51,711 bases of DNA from an uncultured Eubacteriales bacterium (lineage in GTDB: Bacteria > Bacillota > Clostridia > Oscillospirales > CAG-272): positions 1 through 51,711 of the forward strand of contig CAKSVM010000010.1 in the NCBI GenBank assembly GCA_934503195.1, read 5' to 3'. Position numbers and translations under genes: made by a program. Shown piece by piece: positions 16,889 through 25,155 of the stretch; position 1 is the first letter of the stretch, and every line of letters begins with the position of its first letter. Below the pieces are notes generated by a model. That model made no database searches and was not told the DNA's origin. It saw nothing but the letters and a program-made list of their open reading frames with translations.

Positions 16889-17884
16889 ATGATAACCAAA
16901 CTTCTCTTGGCACTGCTCGTCTGCCTGTCGCTTTCCGGCTGCGAAATGGAAAAAGTTCCGGAAAAGACGCCCGAGCAGATCGAAAACGAGCGGTACGAGT
17001 CGATTCTCGACAAATTCCGGGTCGAGCCGACCGGCGATCCGGTCAGCACCTGTCTCGACGTTGAGATCGACAATCTCGATTTTGATTCGGAAAAATGGAC
17101 GCTGGAGCTGCCGAAAATCAACTCCTCGAAGCCCGTCGCGGAAAAGCTCAATGAAACTATTTTCGCAAAATACACCGAGCGTTTCCGCGGCGAGATCGAG
17201 GAGCTGACCGAAACGCGCAAAACTGCGGCGCAGCACCGGACGCGGTACTCTTATTCAGAGCTAAACGGGCTTGTCTGCATCAAGATCACCGTCAACAATC
17301 AGACAGACAATTCGGACGAATCCGAGTCGATCTACTACGATTCGACAAATGACAAGGAACTCGGTATGCTCGAATTCTTCGACGCGCTTGTCGGAGACGA
17401 TTATACAATTTCAGACTATATCGAGTTCGCGAGGAATTATTTCGGTGTCGAATTTGAGACCGAAGATATCAAATGGATCGGACTTAACGGCTCGACGCTG
17501 GAGCTAGATTTCGGCGATTATTACATCAACACAATCCTCCCGAACGCCCGGATTCCAAGCAAAGTTCCGCTTCCTGAGGGTGATCCCGCACTCGAACGCG
17601 CACCGTCGTTCAGCGGTCTGAAATTCAGATATTACGATAGAGACGGCGCGAAATTCTACTGGTCGCGCACCGGCAAAGTCTGGTTCGATTTTACAATCAA
17701 TCTGCCGGCCAACGCAAAAAACGTCGAGATCCTCGACTTCACAAACGGCAACAGCTGCGAAGCATACGTCCTGCTGAAAGCCGATGTCGATGGCAAAGCG
17801 ACGAAATTCGGATGCGTAATCGACGCTTACTTTATGCCGCCAAAGCAGGTTCATCTTGACATCATCGAAGATTCAAACGACTGA
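16889..17884 (+). CDS. Lipoprotein, RsiV/PdaC-like (tandem copy 2)
   Basis: A 331-residue lipoprotein, paralog of the preceding gene over its full length. The signal peptide, the ILDKFRVEPT stretch, LPKINSSKPVAEK, ALVGDDYTISDY and KFYWSRTG are the same or nearly so, while the middle and C-terminus differ. Lipobox Cys18. The ribosome binding region GTGAGGTGACGCGA is identical in both copies, and the upstream noncoding stretches (15729-15815 and 16815-16888) are also similar, so the whole unit was duplicated. ATG at 16889 is used by analogy. Function unknown beyond a likely surface role. Confidence 0.7.
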   Translation: MITKLLLALLVCLSLSGCEMEKVPEKTPEQIENERYESILDKFRVEPTGDPVSTCLDVEIDNLDFDSEKWTLELPKINSSKPVAEKLNETIFAKYTERFRGEIEELTETRKTAAQHRTRYSYSELNGLVCIKITVNNQTDNSDESESIYYDSTNDKELGMLEFFDALVGDDYTISDYIEFARNYFGVEFETEDIKWIGLNGSTLELDFGDYYINTILPNARIPSKVPLPEGDPALERAPSFSGLKFRYYDRDGAKFYWSRTGKVWFDFTINLPANAKNVEILDFTNGNSCEAYVLLKADVDGKATKFGCVIDAYFMPPKQVHLDIIEDSND

Positions 17885-17930
17885 CCGCCAACAAATTTTG
17901 AAACTAGTTCCACGAAAGGAAGATTTTATT

Positions 17931-18476
17931 ATGAAACGCAGAAACCGCAACCTCATCGCCCTCACCCTCCTCGCCCTCCTCGCTTTGCAGATTTTGACAA
18001 GTCTCGCCGGATGCTCCGGAAGCGAAAAGTCCAAGAACCTCCCAACCTTCGAAGGGATTCCGACCGCCGTCGTCGAAGCCGCGTCCGACTATGTGAAGGG
18101 CGAATTCGAGAAATCGCAGAAGAACCTCGCCGCCGACGATGGCTACAAGCTTCTCGACTGGAAGCTCGATAAAGTCACTTACTGCACGAAATATGACGAT
18201 TTCGAAGGCATGACATTGGATATTTACTCCTTAAAGTACACTTATAAAGCTGACAACATTGACAAGGTTCCGCTTGTCGGAGATGCTCACGCTACAGAAA
18301 ACGGATGGTACTGCCCCGGCGAAGGTGACAGCACGTATCTGATTTTCGAAGGCGAAAAGTACATATGCGCGCTCTTCTGCCCCGACGGAGATCCGGCGAA
18401 CGCTGCGGAAAATAACATATTCAGGGACGATCTCCAAGGCGCGCTCGCCGCAAGCGACGTGTCGGCTTCCAACTGA
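17931..18476 (+). CDS. Small uncharacterised lipoprotein
   Basis: A 181-residue predicted lipoprotein with signal peptide and lipobox LAGC (Cys28), starting at ATG 17931 with GAAAGGAAG upstream. The mature part is acidic, with a VVEAASDYVKGEFEKSQKN helix and Tyr/Asp-rich strands (TYCTKYDDFEG). I do not recognise a family. It follows the two duplicated lipoproteins in the same direction, 46 bases after copy 2, and may be co-expressed with them. Confidence 0.7.
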   Translation: MKRRNRNLIALTLLALLALQILTSLAGCSGSEKSKNLPTFEGIPTAVVEAASDYVKGEFEKSQKNLAADDGYKLLDWKLDKVTYCTKYDDFEGMTLDIYSLKYTYKADNIDKVPLVGDAHATENGWYCPGEGDSTYLIFEGEKYICALFCPDGDPANAAENNIFRDDLQGALAASDVSASN

Positions 18477-18544
18477 TTCGCAATATTTACATAAAATTTC
18501 CTGTTTATTCGCTTATTTGTTACACTTTCCGACGAATTTCGTGA

Positions 18545-18550
18545 TATAAT
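18545..18550 (+). promoter_or_regulatory. Promoter (extended -10) of the ABC exporter operon
   Basis: TGATATAAT, with TATAAT at 18545-18550. No -35 match at 17 bp; TTGTTA lies at 18517-18522, too far for standard spacing. It is followed by a leader of about 85 nt with two stem-loops. Confidence 0.65.
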
Positions 18551-18555
18551 AATCA

Positions 18556-18617
18556 CGCTTTGCCGTTACCAAAGCGGATAAAAATACGACTCACTCCCCG
18601 GATGCGGCTGTCCGGGG
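18556..18617 (+). promoter_or_regulatory. Structured leader of the ABC exporter operon
   Basis: Two hairpins in the 5' untranslated region: CGCTTTG/CAAAGCG (18556-18562 with 18570-18576) and CCCCGGA/TCCGGGG (18597-18617), the second closed further by CGAC/GTCG and followed by GTTTTG. The second could be a weak attenuator. I do not recognise a named riboswitch class. Confidence 0.5.
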
Positions 18618-18642
18618 ATGTTTTGTCGGAAAGGTTATTTTC

Positions 18643-19623
18643 ATGATAAAACTTTCGCACATCCGCAAGACCTTCCGGGTCGCAAAGCGCGACGCGGGAC
18701 TTGGAAACGCCGTCAAGAGCTTCTTTGTCCGCAAATATGACAAAATAGAGGCTCTGTCCGACATCTCTTTTGAGATAAATGACGGTGAAATGGTCGGTTA
18801 CATTGGCCCGAACGGAGCCGGAAAGTCCTCGACGATCAAGGTCATGTCGGGGATCCTGACCCCCGATTCGGGCGAATGCGTCATCGACGGGCGCGTCCCG
18901 TGGCTCGAACGCAAGGCTCACGTCGCGAATCTCGGCGTCGTTTTCGGCCAGCGATCCGCGCTCTGGTGGGACGTCCCTGTCGCCGACTCGTTCGAACTCC
19001 TCCGCGACATTTATTCGGTTCCGGACGTCGATTTTCGTCAGAATGTACAAAAGCTGACCGAACTTCTTGACCTCGGCGCGCTCTTGAAAACGCCCGTACG
19101 ACAGTTGTCACTCGGTCAGCGTATGCGCTGCGAAATCGCGGCCGCGCTGATCCATTCGCCGAAAATCCTCTTCCTCGACGAGCCGACGATCGGCCTCGAC
19201 GCCAAATCGAAGCTCGCCGTCCGTGAATTCGTGCGCGAACTCAACCGCGAACGCGGCACGACGGTGATCCTGACGACCCACGATATGCAGGACATCGAGG
19301 CACTGACGAGCCGGATTATCCTGATCGGACGCGGAAAAATCCTCCTCGACGGCCAGCTCGACGCGCTGAAACACCGGTTCGAGGGGACAAAAACCGTTGT
19401 CGCCGAGTTCTCCGGCAGTCTCCCCGCCCTCCCGATCGGCATTACACTTGTCGACGACAAGTCGTCGGGCAGCTCGCACCGGAGCGAATTCACGCTCGCC
19501 GACTGCTCGGTCTCGAAACTAGTTTCATTTCTCGCGTCATATGTCGAGTTGACCGATGTCTCGGTGAAATCCGACTCAATCGACGAAACAATTGTCAGAA
19601 TCTACAAGGAGTACGGAATATGA
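18643..19623 (+). CDS. ABC transporter ATP-binding protein (ABC-2 type, COG4586-like)
   Basis: A 326-residue ATPase. Walker A GPNGAGKSS at 55-63, Q-loop in VVFGQRSALWWD, signature LSLGQR at 155-160 (a variant of LSGGQ typical of this subfamily), Walker B ILFLDEP (Asp179/Glu180) and switch His in TTHD. The last 80 residues form an accessory domain. The SALWWD signature and the two following permease genes place it with exporters of unknown substrate in the COG4586/4587/3694 group. Its stop overlaps the first permease start (ATGA). Confidence 0.92.
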   Translation: MIKLSHIRKTFRVAKRDAGLGNAVKSFFVRKYDKIEALSDISFEINDGEMVGYIGPNGAGKSSTIKVMSGILTPDSGECVIDGRVPWLERKAHVANLGVVFGQRSALWWDVPVADSFELLRDIYSVPDVDFRQNVQKLTELLDLGALLKTPVRQLSLGQRMRCEIAAALIHSPKILFLDEPTIGLDAKSKLAVREFVRELNRERGTTVILTTHDMQDIEALTSRIILIGRGKILLDGQLDALKHRFEGTKTVVAEFSGSLPALPIGITLVDDKSSGSSHRSEFTLADCSVSKLVSFLASYVELTDVSVKSDSIDETIVRIYKEYGI

Positions 19624-20444
19624 GCGCAAGATTTTCGTCACTTCGCAAATATCTGTCCTTTTTCAGGATCAGATTTTCGGCCGGACTTCAATACCGCGCC
19701 GCCGCGCTCGCCGGAATCGCGACGCAGTTCGCTTGGGGATTCTTCGAAATTCTGATGTTCGAGGCCTTCTGGCGCACCGATCCGGGTCGTTTTCCGATGG
19801 AAAGATCTTCCCTTTATACCTATATCTGGCTCCAGCAGGGGCTTCTGACGATGTTTATGCTCTGGATTTACGACGACGGAATTTTTTCCGCGATTTCCGA
19901 CGGCGGCGTCGCGCTCGAGCTCTGCCGCCCGGCCGACATTTACACGATGTGGTTCGTCCGGAACTGCTCGATGCGGCTTTCGCGGGTCGTTCTGCGCTGC
20001 TTTCCGATCTTCATTTTCGCCGCGCTGCTGCCCGGACCCTACTCGTTAAGACTCCCGAAAAGCCCGTCAGTACTGGCACTTTCGGCTCTTTCGATGATTG
20101 TCGGATTCATCGTTTTGATCGCGATTTCGATGCTTGTCTACATCTCGGCCTTCCACACGCTCGACTCACGTGGAACAAAACTCATCGCCGCGTCGGTCGG
20201 CGAATTCTGCGCCGGTGGCATAATTCCGCTTCCATTCCTTCCTGATACTGTAAGAAATGTGCTGAATCTCCTGCCGTTCGCGGCGACCCAGAGCACGCCT
20301 TTCCTGATTTTCGGCGGGACGCTGACTGGGCGCGACGCGCTCTCGGCGATCGTGTTGCAACTTTTCTGGGCCGTGACGCTGATTTTCCTTGGAAGAATCT
20401 GGATGCGCGCGTCGCTCAGACGCGTGATTTTGCAGGGAGGCTGA
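19620..20444 (+). CDS. ABC-2 family transporter permease 1
   Basis: A 274-residue integral membrane protein with about six hydrophobic segments (for example AALAGIATQFAWGFFEILMF, SMIVGFIVLIAISMLVYIS, FWAVTLIFLGRIW). GTKLIAASVGEFCAGGIIPLPFLPD is a typical ABC-2 permease loop. Its ATG overlaps the ATPase stop, and GGAG precedes it. It pairs with the next permease to form the membrane channel. The substrate is unknown; relatives are linked to drug, peptide or lipid export. Confidence 0.85.
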   Translation: MSARFSSLRKYLSFFRIRFSAGLQYRAAALAGIATQFAWGFFEILMFEAFWRTDPGRFPMERSSLYTYIWLQQGLLTMFMLWIYDDGIFSAISDGGVALELCRPADIYTMWFVRNCSMRLSRVVLRCFPIFIFAALLPGPYSLRLPKSPSVLALSALSMIVGFIVLIAISMLVYISAFHTLDSRGTKLIAASVGEFCAGGIIPLPFLPDTVRNVLNLLPFAATQSTPFLIFGGTLTGRDALSAIVLQLFWAVTLIFLGRIWMRASLRRVILQGG

Positions 20445-20446
20445 CA

Positions 20447-21256
20447 ATGAAACAAGTTCCAATGAAAAAAGTTTCAAACTTCCGACTCTACTTCCGGATT
20501 CTCTCGATTCAGTTCCGCTCGACGATGGAATACCGCGCGTCCTTCATCCTTGGCACAATTTCACAATTTCTCGCGGCATTTTCGGTATTTTTCGGCATGA
20601 TGTTCATGTTCATGCGCTTCGATTCGGTCGGCGGCTACTCATTCGCCGAGGTTCTGATCTGTTTTTCGACAATAAACGTGTCGTTCGCGCTCGCCGAAGC
20701 CTTTTCGCGCGGCCTCGACCGCTTCCCAACCATTATTTCGAACGGCCAGTTCGACCGGATTCTCGTCCGTCCGCGCGGCGAAATTTTCCAGGTGATTACA
20801 ACTAAGTTTGAATTTTCCAGAATCGGACGGATTTTGCAGGCAATTCTCGTCTTCATCTGGGCAATTCCGCGCTGTGGAATTAGTTTCACACCGATGAAAA
20901 TCCTCACGCTCGCCCTGATGATCCTCTGCGGCGCGGCGGTTTTCAGCGGAATTTTCGTGATCTACGCCTTCATCTGCTTCTTCACAACCGAAGGTTTAGA
21001 ATTCATGAACATTCTGACCGACGGCGTGAAGGAGTACGGAAAATATCCGTTCGACATTTATGGAAAGCCGCTGCTCTTCATCCTGACCTTCATTTTCCCC
21101 TTCGCGCTATGTCAATATTATCCATTTTTGTATCTCACAGGACATGAAACGAGCGTATTTTACGCCCTCGTTCCGCTGATTTCACTGGTATTTCTTGTGC
21201 CTTGTGGTATATTATGGAAATTCGGTGTCCACCACTACCGCTCAACCGGGTCTTAA
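20447..21256 (+). CDS. ABC-2 family transporter permease 2
   Basis: A 269-residue integral membrane protein of the COG3694 type, with segments such as FILGTISQFLAAFSVFFGMM, ALMILCGAAVFSGIFVIYAF and the conserved stretch GVKEYGKYPFDIYGKPLLFI, followed by TFIFPFALCQYYPFLYLTG, a strong mark of this group. ATG at 20447 is two bases after the first permease stop, with GGGAGG upstream. It completes a three-gene exporter (ATPase plus two different permeases). Confidence 0.88.
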   Translation: MKQVPMKKVSNFRLYFRILSIQFRSTMEYRASFILGTISQFLAAFSVFFGMMFMFMRFDSVGGYSFAEVLICFSTINVSFALAEAFSRGLDRFPTIISNGQFDRILVRPRGEIFQVITTKFEFSRIGRILQAILVFIWAIPRCGISFTPMKILTLALMILCGAAVFSGIFVIYAFICFFTTEGLEFMNILTDGVKEYGKYPFDIYGKPLLFILTFIFPFALCQYYPFLYLTGHETSVFYALVPLISLVFLVPCGILWKFGVHHYRSTGS

Positions 21257-21288
21257 GCGAATTTTTTTCGCGAAATGTGTCGTATATA

Positions 21289-21317
21289 TTGACAAAACGC
21301 CGATTTTGTGGTAAAAT
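21289..21317 (+). promoter_or_regulatory. Sigma-A promoter of the phosphofructokinase gene
   Basis: TTGACA (21289-21294), 17-bp spacer, TAAAAT (21312-21317). Confidence 0.85.
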
Positions 21318-21347
21318 ATAAGTAATTCAAATAGGTAGGAGAATTTT

Positions 21348-22577
21348 ATGCTCATCGGAAACGCAATCGTCGGTCAATCAGGCGGCCCGACCGCCGCGAT
21401 AAACGCAACTTTAGCCGGGGTCATCCGCGGCGCGCAGGAAAATCCAGCTGTGAAGCGGCTTTTCGGCGCGTTCAACGGCGTCGAGGGGATGCTCGCCGGA
21501 CATTTCACAGATCTTAGCGATCTTTCGGAGGACGATCTGCGACTTCTGTCGAACACGCCCGCGGCCGCGCTCGGCTCATGTCGGAGAAAGCTGCCCAAGC
21601 CCGGTTCGACAGATGCCGAGGAAGTTTATGAAAAGCTTCTCGACTTCTTCAAGAAAAACGACATTCGTTACTTTTTCTACATCGGTGGAAACGACTCGAT
21701 GGACACAGTCGCAAAGCTCTCGGAATGGATGGTTGACAAAAATTACGAATTGCGCGTGATGGGCGTGCCGAAAACTATCGATAATGACGTAACCGGCACC
21801 GATCACACGCCCGGATACGGATCGGCCGCGAAGTTCATCGCGACGGCGATGCAGGAAATTCTCCGCGACACGGCCGTTTACACGGTCAAAGCCGTTACAA
21901 TTGTCGAGATAATGGGGCGCGACGCGGGCTGGCTGACGGCCGCCGCGGCCCTCCCGCGCAAGCTCTGCGGCGTCGCGCCCGACCTTGTCTACCTCCCCGA
22001 GCGCGAATTCAGCTACGAAAAATTTTACGCCGACCTCGACAAGGCCTTCGAAACGCACCCGAACGTCGTCGTCGCCGTTTCGGAGGGCATTCGTCTCGCG
22101 AACGGCCGCTATGTCGGCGAGGACGATCAGTCGGGCGCGTTCGACGCGTTCGGCCACCGCTACCTTTCGGGCACCGGGCGGACGCTCGAGTTCGCCGTCA
22201 AGGATATGTTCGGATGCAAGGTTCGTTCAGTTGAACTGAACCTTTTACAGCGTTGCGCGTCACATATCGCGTCTGCTACAGATTTAGAGGAGTCTGTGAT
22301 CGTCGGAAAAGCGGCCGTGAACGCCGCCGTAAACGGCGAAACGGCAAAAATGATGTGCTTTGAGCGGCTTCCGGGCGAAAAATATTCGGTCCGCGTCTTC
22401 CCCGAGGACATCGAAAAGATCGCGAACAAGATCCGCACGGTCCCCGACTCCTTCATAAACGCCGCCGGAAACAACGTCACCGACGCCGGAATCGACTACA
22501 TCGCGCCGCTGATCCTCGGCGAACCCGAAATCAGCTTCGAAAACGGCCTGCCAAGACACTTCGTCTTCAGACGATAA
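21348..22577 (+). CDS. 6-phosphofructokinase, pyrophosphate-type
   Basis: PfkA-superfamily enzyme of 409 residues acting in glycolysis, converting fructose 6-phosphate to the 1,6-bisphosphate. The phosphate-donor site reads GGNDS (113-117), and the next motif is PKTIDND (141-147). An Asp in place of the second Gly of GGDGS, and Lys in place of Gly in PGTIDND, are the established marks of PPi-dependent enzymes, so pyrophosphate is the likely donor. N-terminal GQSGGPTAAINA is the family signature. TAGGAG precedes ATG. An AraC regulator follows after 13 bases and may be co-transcribed. Confidence 0.92.
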   Translation: MLIGNAIVGQSGGPTAAINATLAGVIRGAQENPAVKRLFGAFNGVEGMLAGHFTDLSDLSEDDLRLLSNTPAAALGSCRRKLPKPGSTDAEEVYEKLLDFFKKNDIRYFFYIGGNDSMDTVAKLSEWMVDKNYELRVMGVPKTIDNDVTGTDHTPGYGSAAKFIATAMQEILRDTAVYTVKAVTIVEIMGRDAGWLTAAAALPRKLCGVAPDLVYLPEREFSYEKFYADLDKAFETHPNVVVAVSEGIRLANGRYVGEDDQSGAFDAFGHRYLSGTGRTLEFAVKDMFGCKVRSVELNLLQRCASHIASATDLEESVIVGKAAVNAAVNGETAKMMCFERLPGEKYSVRVFPEDIEKIANKIRTVPDSFINAAGNNVTDAGIDYIAPLILGEPEISFENGLPRHFVFRR

Positions 22578-22590
22578 AACTAGTTCCATC

Positions 22591-23436
22591 ATGAATCTCG
22601 ACGAAATCCGCCCGTTCATCCGCGGCGCGAGCCTGATGAAATGGACTTTTGACAGCAAACTGTTTTCAATTTCCTACGATTGCCGCGTTTTCGCGGTTCA
22701 CGACGGTGAGACGATTCTGACCACTACAGACGGAGAATTCAGGCTCAGCCGCGGCGCGGTGATGTTCTTCGGCCCAGCGATGCCATACCGATTCCGAAAT
22801 GTCGGCAGCCCCTTCCCGCTCCTGACGATCAATCTCGACCTCACACAAAACCGCCGCGATATTGAGCGATTTGTCCAGCCCGGCAATGAAACTAGTTTCG
22901 ATGAATCTAAGATCGTGGACAGACAGGAAATCCCGGAGCTGTCCGCGCCGATAATTCTGAGCGACGCGGGCGAGCTTGCCGGGAAAGTTCATGAGATTTA
23001 CGATGAATATCAGAGCCGCCGCCCCTACTTTCAGGCTAAGCTCTCGGCGATGACGACCGACCTCATAATCGAGATGGTCAGGAAGTCAAAGATCACGAAT
23101 ACGCGTCGCGATCAGCTGGTTTCCATAATAAAAAGCTATATTCACGACAATTTTTCGCGCAAAACCACCAATGAATTGATTGCCGCGGAGCTCGGGTACC
23201 ACCCGTACTACCTCGCGCGGATCTTCAACGAGAGCGAGGGAATCAGCCTGCATCGCTATCTCGTCGCGTTCAGACTGCGGTTCGCGAAGCAATTGCTCCA
23301 ATCGACGGCCGATCCGATCGAGTTCATCGCGGAGAGCTGCGGATTCACATCGCCCGCACAGTTTTCGGCCGCCTTCAAGGCGAAGTACGGCTGCTCGCCG
23401 TCCGACATCCGCAAAAATCTTCGCCAGATCAATTGA
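22591..23436 (+). CDS. AraC family transcriptional regulator
   Basis: A 281-residue regulator with an N-terminal cupin-like domain (about 20-95; FRLSRGAVMFFGPAMPYRFR) and a C-terminal AraC HTH (about 180-280; LIAAELGYHPYYLARIFNES, then IEFIAESCGFTSPAQFSAAF, KAKYGCSPSDIRK). It follows the phosphofructokinase gene by 13 bases, yet no ribosome binding site is visible ahead of ATG 22591; the sequence there is AAAACTAGTTCC. The true start could be the later Met16 codon (22636). It converges with the sigma factor gene. Confidence 0.88.
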   Translation: MNLDEIRPFIRGASLMKWTFDSKLFSISYDCRVFAVHDGETILTTTDGEFRLSRGAVMFFGPAMPYRFRNVGSPFPLLTINLDLTQNRRDIERFVQPGNETSFDESKIVDRQEIPELSAPIILSDAGELAGKVHEIYDEYQSRRPYFQAKLSAMTTDLIIEMVRKSKITNTRRDQLVSIIKSYIHDNFSRKTTNELIAAELGYHPYYLARIFNESEGISLHRYLVAFRLRFAKQLLQSTADPIEFIAESCGFTSPAQFSAAFKAKYGCSPSDIRKNLRQIN

Positions 23437-23457
23437 ATTTGTGCGATACGCAGAATT

Positions 23458-25029
23458 TTATCCGGTTACTACAATTATTATCGGCGTTTCGCCGATTTTT
23501 ACGTCAATAATCCCCGTTTCGACCGCCGCGAAAATCACCGCGAGCGGTAAAATCCGCGTCGCCGAATACCTTGCAAACGCCTCGCGCTCATCGACCGTCT
23601 TCGGAACCTCAAGCTTCCGCGACGCGATGAGCTTTTTGATTTTTCCGCCGATCTCCCCGAACAGTTCGTCCACAATTTCGGAACTTGTTTCACAATATTT
23701 CGCGTACTCTGCGTTCTTAATGACCGGAATTGTCAGATTTGTGCTGGTCGCGTTGCGCTTTACAATGTGCAAACGTTCCAGATCAGGCAGATTTTCGAGC
23801 AGCCGCGAGTCGGGAGTCCTGCCCTCCGCGAGGTCGAGGAAGAGATCGCGCGCCTCAGGCAGCGACATCGGCTGGGTCAGCTGCCCGTAAACCCAGTGCG
23901 TGTCGCCGAACGCCGACTGAAAATCGAAGACCATCCCGCGCCCGTTTTCGCTCGTCCGCGCCGTCTGCGCCGGGCCGGAACTGTCATATTCTGGAAAAGA
24001 TTTGTCCTCGATCTGACCGATCGCGAGCCAATTTCCGCCGTTCGGACGCTCCGGAAGCGAAATTTCGCCGCGGAATTCGCTCTCCGCGAGCTCGCGGAGC
24101 CGCGTGGCCAGCGTGAAAAGCGAAAAAAGTTTCATCGTTTCGAGTGCCTTCCCCGAAAGCCCCGGAAAATCAAACCGCCCGAGCGACCCGGCGAGCGATT
24201 CGATAATCTCCTTCGCGAGCTCCTCCTGCGCCTCAATATTGCCATACGATTCGCTCTTTTTCACAATAAACGCGCGTGTGTAATAGAGTCCTCCCGGCGT
24301 TTTACCCATAAGTTCGCCCCGAACGAGCGATTCAAGCTCATTTTCGACATACGGCGCGGCGACTCCGAGCGAATCTGCGATCGCGCTCGCGTCGAGCGGC
24401 TTTTCGTACGCCGCGACGAGAATGTTCTGCGCGAGCAGCGAATTTACAAGCGTAAAAGGCTCGCCGCCCCGCCCGGTGCCGCCCCAGACGCTCAGCGTGA
24501 GCGGCCGCGGCGAATACGAAAGTTCAGAATTCTTCGTTTGTAGCATTTCAAGTTTCTCCCGCACCAGTTTCCTGCCCGAATTCAGGCGGCGTTTGACCGT
24601 CCCGACCGGAATTTCCAGCTCTGACGCCACTTTTTCGACGCTTTCGCCGCGCATATAATGCCGCACCAGCACTTCTCTATAAATGTAGTTGAGCCGTGAA
24701 AGCGACTCCCTGACGCGCGAATACTCGGCGTCGAGCCGCGAATTTTCGCGAAAATTCCGCTCGGGAATCAGTGCAAGCCGGCTTCCGTCGTCAAAAATCA
24801 CGCACGAATCGCGGTATTTTCGCCGCAGAAAGTCGTTTTTGCGTCTGTAGAACAGCGTTTTCAGGTATCCCGACGGATTTTCGATCAATTTTCCGGCGCG
24901 GATGTCCGACAGAGCTGACAGAATCGCGTCCGAAACGACCTCCTCGGCCGCCTTTTCGTCCGCCCCGAAGACCCGCCGCGCGAGATCGAGCAGTTCATCA
25001 TAATAATTTTCAAGTTCAATTTCGGTCAC
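23458..25029 (-). CDS. ECF-like sigma-70 factor with long C-terminal extension
   Basis: A 523-residue protein. Residues about 5-80 form sigma region 2 (ENYYDELLDLARRVFG, then ENPSGYLKTLFYRRKNDFLR), and about 110-165 form region 4 (SRLNYIYREVLVRHYMRGES, VEKVASELEIPVGTVKRRLN). The remaining 360 residues are not found in ordinary ECF factors. They start with a conserved-looking NSLLAQNILVAAYEKPLDAS that leads into a winged-helix-like stretch (IADSLGVAAPYVENELESLV), then a mostly helical region. No anti-sigma gene is adjacent, so the extension may be the sensor. The start is GTG 25029, seven bases after GGAGG; an upstream TTG at 25071 has no such site. Confidence 0.85.
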   Translation of the reverse strand: MTEIELENYYDELLDLARRVFGADEKAAEEVVSDAILSALSDIRAGKLIENPSGYLKTLFYRRKNDFLRRKYRDSCVIFDDGSRLALIPERNFRENSRLDAEYSRVRESLSRLNYIYREVLVRHYMRGESVEKVASELEIPVGTVKRRLNSGRKLVREKLEMLQTKNSELSYSPRPLTLSVWGGTGRGGEPFTLVNSLLAQNILVAAYEKPLDASAIADSLGVAAPYVENELESLVRGELMGKTPGGLYYTRAFIVKKSESYGNIEAQEELAKEIIESLAGSLGRFDFPGLSGKALETMKLFSLFTLATRLRELAESEFRGEISLPERPNGGNWLAIGQIEDKSFPEYDSSGPAQTARTSENGRGMVFDFQSAFGDTHWVYGQLTQPMSLPEARDLFLDLAEGRTPDSRLLENLPDLERLHIVKRNATSTNLTIPVIKNAEYAKYCETSSEIVDELFGEIGGKIKKLIASRKLEVPKTVDEREAFARYSATRILPLAVIFAAVETGIIDVKIGETPIIIVVTG

Positions 25030-25091
25030 GGGATGACCTCCTTTCACAAAATAAGTCGCGCAAAGCGGCAAAAGGTTCGCGATTTTTAATA

Positions 25092-25120
25092 ATTATACCA
25101 CATTTTCACGAAAATTGCAA
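25092..25120 (-). promoter_or_regulatory. Sigma-A promoter of the sigma factor gene
   Basis: Minus strand TTGCAA (25115-25120), 17-bp spacer, TATAAT (25092-25097). Confidence 0.8.
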
Positions 25121-25121
25121 C

Positions 25122-25149
25122 AAAAAAACGCGGAAATCCGCGTTTTTTT
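25122..25149. terminator. Terminator after SBP2
   Basis: AAAAAAACGCGGA / TCCGCGTTTTTTT perfect inverted repeat with a two-base loop. It ends the SBP2 operon on the minus strand and directly abuts the next promoter. Confidence 0.9.
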
Positions 25150-25155
25150 GTTTTG

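Noticed and set aside
21257..21288. Terminator after the ABC exporter (GCGAA-TTTTT-TTCGC)
   Set aside because: Five-base stem with the T tract inside the loop; not a standard terminator.
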